DNA of 64,000 nucleotides from an uncultured Treponema sp. (GTDB taxonomy: Bacteria; Spirochaetota; Spirochaetia; Treponematales; Treponemataceae), in assembly GCF_934725225.1 (NCBI RefSeq), contig NZ_CAKVAM010000004.1, positions 124,001 through 188,000 of the forward strand, written 5' to 3'. The translations under genes were made by a program, and so were the position numbers. Every line of letters starts with the position of its first letter. Positions within the stretch are counted from its first letter, which is position 1. Of this stretch, positions 61,296 through 64,000 are shown one piece after another. The notes under the pieces are model-generated. The model saw only the letters and a list, made by a program, of their open reading frames with translations, was not told the origin of the DNA and ran no database searches.

Positions 61296-61802
61296 ATGAA
61301 AGCAATCATCTACACAACAAACACAGGAAGCACGGCGCAATACGCAAAAATGCTCGCGAAACAAACTGGACTTCCGGCATTTTCAATGGAAGAGGCAAAG
61401 TCAAAAGTCGAGGCAGGAAGCGAAATCATTTATCTTGGCTGGATAATGGCGGCAAAAGTAAAAGGCTACAAGGCGGCTGCAAAAAAGTACAAAATCCGTG
61501 CAGTCTGCGCAGTCGGCATGGAACGAACCGGAACACGCACAGAACAAATCCGCGAAAAAACTTCTGTTCCTGCCGAAGTTCCGCTTTTTACATTGCAGGG
61601 AAATTTCAATGTAAAAAAACTGCACGGGCTCTACCGTCTTATGATGAGCATGATGGTCAAAATGGTTACAAAGCAGCTCGGAGCAAAGACAGACCGCACT
61701 CAGCGGGAAAACGAAATGCTTGAAATTATGCTTCACGGCGGCGAAAAAGTTTGCGCGGAAAATCTAGGCGAAGTTATCAGCTGGTACAAAAAAGTTCAGT
61801 AA
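61296..61802 (+). CDS. Flavodoxin-like protein
   Basis: This 168-residue protein has a flavodoxin-type FMN loop, YTTNTGSTAQYAKMLAKQ, at the N terminus, then IIYLGWIMAAKVKGYKAAAKK at the second strand and a Met-rich helical segment (LYRLMMSMMVKMVTKQLG). It may shuttle electrons or act as an FMN-dependent quinone or menaquinone-type reductase; the partner is unknown. CGGAGGA precedes ATG 61296. It is the second gene of the TetR operon. The nitroreductase gene converges on it. Confidence 0.75.
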   Translation: MKAIIYTTNTGSTAQYAKMLAKQTGLPAFSMEEAKSKVEAGSEIIYLGWIMAAKVKGYKAAAKKYKIRAVCAVGMERTGTRTEQIREKTSVPAEVPLFTLQGNFNVKKLHGLYRLMMSMMVKMVTKQLGAKTDRTQRENEMLEIMLHGGEKVCAENLGEVISWYKKVQ

Positions 61803-61826
61803 AAATGAAAATCAAAAAATTTCATA

Positions 61827-61857
61827 TTGACATTGCCCGGCTTGACCGAGCAATGAA
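61827..61857. repeat. Degenerate palindromic repeat, copy G
   Basis: TTGACATTGCCCGGCTTGAC followed by CGAGCAATGAA keeps only the left-arm hairpin of the TGTCATT family, in the gap between the convergent flavodoxin and nitroreductase genes. Confidence 0.5.
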
Positions 61858-61866
61858 AATGCATTT

Positions 61867-62397
61867 TTACTTTACCCAATAAACGTAATTTTCTTTGCGG
61901 GGAGCGGCTTTTGCTTCTCCGCCTTCGGCAGCGTAACCGAGCGCGACGTGTCCGATTCCTTCAAAATCGCCTTTTATTCCGAGATCTGAAAGAATTTTTC
62001 TGCCGAAGTCGCTTTCAAATTCCTGCTTTGCGCGGTGAATCCAGATTGAGCCGAGCCCTAAACTTTTTGCAGCGTTCATCAGGTTTCCCATAACGAGCGA
62101 GCCATCGTAAATGTAGGTCGGAACGCTTTTGTCGGCAAGGACAATCAGAATCACAGGCGCGCCGTAAAACGGATCAAAGCCTTCGTTCCATCCGCCGATT
62201 TTCCGGTTTTCTTCGCTGATTTTATCGCGTAGTTCCTTGTTCGTAACCGCAATGATTATCGGCGACTGAAGATTTTTTCCGGTCGGCGCAAAAGTTCCGG
62301 CTCGGATTACAGCGTTCAAATCTTCTTCCGGAATCATGTCTGGCTTGAATTTGCGGCAGCTTCTGCGCGTCTCAAGAATTTTCAAAGTTTCGTTCAT
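61867..62397 (-). CDS. Nitroreductase-family FMN oxidoreductase
   Basis: This 176-residue protein has the nitroreductase layout: ILETRRSCRKFKPDMIPEED with the FMN-phosphate-binding arginines, APTGKNLQSPIIIAV, YIYDGSLVMGNLMNAAKSLGLGSIWIHR, and GHVALGY near the end. It works as a dimer, passing electrons from NAD(P)H to a quinone, nitro or flavin substrate. AAGGAG precedes ATG 62397. It lies 94 nt downstream of the MATE gene on the same strand; joint transcription is possible. Confidence 0.88.
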   Translation of the reverse strand: MNETLKILETRRSCRKFKPDMIPEEDLNAVIRAGTFAPTGKNLQSPIIIAVTNKELRDKISEENRKIGGWNEGFDPFYGAPVILIVLADKSVPTYIYDGSLVMGNLMNAAKSLGLGSIWIHRAKQEFESDFGRKILSDLGIKGDFEGIGHVALGYAAEGGEAKAAPRKENYVYWVK

Positions 62398-62491
62398 GGT
62401 GCAACTCCTTGTAAATTATTTTCTACTATTATTTTTTCGGCATTTTTATCCTTGTTGAAAAAAAGATTTTATTCATTGATTTTTGAAATAA

Positions 62492-63868
62492 TCATAAACT
62501 AAATCCCCTCCTCCACCTTCCCGTTCTGTATTCCGCGAATGAAATCACAAAGTTCGTGAACCAGCCCATCGGAACAGAATACCAGACCCACTCAATTCCG
62601 AACCGTGGAGCGCATACAACCGAGACAATAACGCGGATTGAAAGGTTGATTAGATTCGCAAGCGTAAAAACTTTCATGTCGCCAGCTCCACGCAAAAGTC
62701 CGTCGCATGCCATTTTGAATCCTATCCAGCAGTAAAAAAATCCTTCAAAACGCAAGGCCGCTTGCCCTGTCCGCAAGGCAGTTTCGCTTCCACCAGCTCC
62801 GATAAAAAGAGAAATAAGCGGACGGTAAAAGAATTCAATGCAAACGCAGAGCGTTACCGCAAAAAACGCGACCATAAGATTTGCCGCCCGGTAGCCTTTT
62901 ACAACGCGCTCAGGTTTTCCCGCGCCGATGTTTTGCGCCGTGTATGAGGACATTGAGTTGTTCAACGCCGCCATCGGTACAATCGCAATCGACGCAATCC
63001 GGCTGAACGCGGAATATCCGGCAAGAGCCTCCGAGCCGAAACTGTTCACAACGGACTGAACCAGCATCATTCCGATTGAAACAGTGGACTGCTGTAATAT
63101 AGAAGGAATTGCGATTTTCGCCATTGAAGCAAGCTCTCGTCCATCAAAAAAACGGAATTTTCCGCTGCAACCAGCTTCTTTCGCCGCAACGCCATCATCC
63201 GAATCCTTGAATTTTCCAAGCGTGTTCATAAAAACCGCGAACGACAAAACGCACGAAAGTCCCTGAGCAATCAGCGTAGCCCAAGCCGCACCCGCAACGC
63301 CGGTCTTAAAAACCGCAACAAACACAAAATCCAGCGCGACATTCAGCACAGAAGAAAAAATCAGAAAAACAAGCGGAATCCGCGACTTTCCAAGCGCATT
63401 GAACATCGAAGAAATCACGTTGTACATGAACAAAAACGGCAGCCCCAGAAAATAAATCCGCAGATAAACAAGCGCCATGTCCAGCGCATCAGAAGGAGTT
63501 TTCAACGCAACAAGAAGCGGCCGGTTTATAACAATTCCCACCGCGCCAAGAAAAATACTGATTCCCAAAAATGTCAGAAACGCAGTGCTTACCGCAGTTT
63601 TCATCGCCGAAAAATTGCGAGCGCCAAAATATTTGCTCACAATTACCGAAGAGCCGACACCGCCGCCAATCGCCACGCAAATAAAAACAACCGTAAGCGA
63701 ATACGAAGCCCCGACCGCCGCCAAAGCCTGCTCGCCCACAAAACGCCCCACGACCGCCGAATCGACCATCGTGTAAAGCTGCTGAAACAAATTGCCAATA
63801 ATAATCGGAAGAGAAAAAACAAAAAGCGCGTAAAACGCCGGCTTTGAAGTAAGATAATCGCTTTTCAT
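62492..63868 (-). CDS. MATE-family multidrug/metabolite exporter
   Basis: This 458-residue membrane protein has about twelve transmembrane helices in two related halves. The MATE start is FSLPIIIGNLFQQLYTMVDSAVVGRFVG; the second half has SILQQSTVSIGMMLVQSVVN and MAALNNSMSSYTAQNIGAGK. It exports cationic drugs or metabolites by Na+ or H+ antiport. ATG 63868 is chosen: TTGACA, 16 bp, TATGAT and exactly 6 nt lead to it, with no ribosome-binding site, so the mRNA should be leaderless. A TTG two codons earlier lies before the expected +1. Confidence 0.9.
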   Translation of the reverse strand: MKSDYLTSKPAFYALFVFSLPIIIGNLFQQLYTMVDSAVVGRFVGEQALAAVGASYSLTVVFICVAIGGGVGSSVIVSKYFGARNFSAMKTAVSTAFLTFLGISIFLGAVGIVINRPLLVALKTPSDALDMALVYLRIYFLGLPFLFMYNVISSMFNALGKSRIPLVFLIFSSVLNVALDFVFVAVFKTGVAGAAWATLIAQGLSCVLSFAVFMNTLGKFKDSDDGVAAKEAGCSGKFRFFDGRELASMAKIAIPSILQQSTVSIGMMLVQSVVNSFGSEALAGYSAFSRIASIAIVPMAALNNSMSSYTAQNIGAGKPERVVKGYRAANLMVAFFAVTLCVCIEFFYRPLISLFIGAGGSETALRTGQAALRFEGFFYCWIGFKMACDGLLRGAGDMKVFTLANLINLSIRVIVSVVCAPRFGIEWVWYSVPMGWFTNFVISFAEYRTGRWRRGFSL

Positions 63869-63874
63869 ACGCAA

Positions 63875-63902
63875 ATCATAGCAGAAAAGAAAAAAGTGTC
63901 AA
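63875..63902 (-). promoter_or_regulatory. Promoter giving a leaderless MATE mRNA
   Basis: On the minus strand TTGACA (63902-63897), a 16-bp spacer and TATGAT (63880-63875), 6 nt before ATG 63868. Confidence 0.75.
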
Positions 63903-64000
63903 CGAGCAAAGCATCGGCAAGTTCAAAGAGACTTAATTAACGGATGCAGTTCTGCCCGGCAATCAAACAAAGAATTCCCAAAATCAGACTTGAAAAAGCA

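Noticed and set aside
1..64000. tRNA, rRNA, tmRNA or prophage genes
   Set aside because: No cloverleaf with a GGTTCxAxTCC arm, no rRNA stretch and no phage structural or integrase protein was seen; short divergent RNAs could still be missed by eye.

Overview
The window looks like chromosomal DNA from a spirochaete, most likely a gut- or rumen-type Treponema. This is inferred from the low-GC, A-rich coding style, the protein types (a methyl-accepting chemotaxis protein, many short lipoproteins with spirochaetal lipoboxes, SpoIIE/STAS regulators, a COG0523 zinc-type GTPase, an ATPase-less sugar ABC transporter) and the presence of all these on one contig. I see no phage, plasmid, rRNA, tRNA or CRISPR. 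Both window ends are artificial: position 1 lies inside ilvC.

Layout. 1-5.6 kb: 3' part of ilvC, nudC, a phosphohexomutase, rpsU with a clear promoter and terminator, a DTW-domain tRNA-modification enzyme, and a lamin-tail-like lipoprotein. 5.7-13.8 kb: an acyl-ACP thioesterase, then the large addB-addA recombination helicase/nuclease operon and two small genes. 13.8-14.3 kb: a decayed stretch encoding seven-residue tandem repeats. 14.3-24.5 kb: chemoreceptor, His-rich COG0523 GTPase behind three hairpins, HD hydrolase plus AraC regulator, pth, mazG, clpP, a UPF0158-GNAT fusion, a DbpA-type RNA-binding protein, and an MBL-fold hydrolase. 24.7-30.4 kb: ftsH and a sugar-uptake operon (binding protein and two permeases) behind a LacI-type operator. 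30.6-37 kb: two HAD hydrolases and a partner-switching operon (two SpoIIE-type proteins, one with altered metal residues, a STAS antagonist and a VanY-like lipoprotein). 37-46 kb: grpE-dnaK-dnaJ, citrate synthase, argS and a WecA/MraY-like glycosyl-phosphate transferase led by a G10 tract. 46.3-53.1 kb: mrp, a C_GCAxxG_C_C protein and dus in one overlapping operon, then a CDF transporter, leuS and a deoxyinosine glycosylase. 53.2-64 kb is more accessory: a Cys-rich possible ADP-ribosyltransferase, a DUF3781 gene with a duplicated 5' end, a CAP-domain lipoprotein, acetyltransferases, a DinJ/YafQ toxin-antitoxin pair, a beta-helix lipoprotein, a frameshifted lipoprotein, a TetR-flavodoxin operon, a nitroreductase and a MATE exporter.

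Four things stand out. (1) Three poly-G tracts (G10 at 45961, G9 at 54937, G9 at 60294) sit at the 5' ends of surface-related genes; one is out of frame here and would be corrected by losing one G or gaining two, which is the signature of phase variation. (2) A family of modular palindromic intergenic repeats (ends TGTCATT/AATGACA, interchangeable hairpin arms) occurs at least seven times, and one copy splits a duplicated gene start. (3) Several genes have a -10 box exactly 6 nt before the start codon and no Shine-Dalgarno sequence, implying leaderless mRNAs. (4) Two intergenic regions carry strictly phased short tandem repeats: 21 bp, coding-like and decayed, at 14.0 kb; 20 bp, non-coding, at 48.8 kb.
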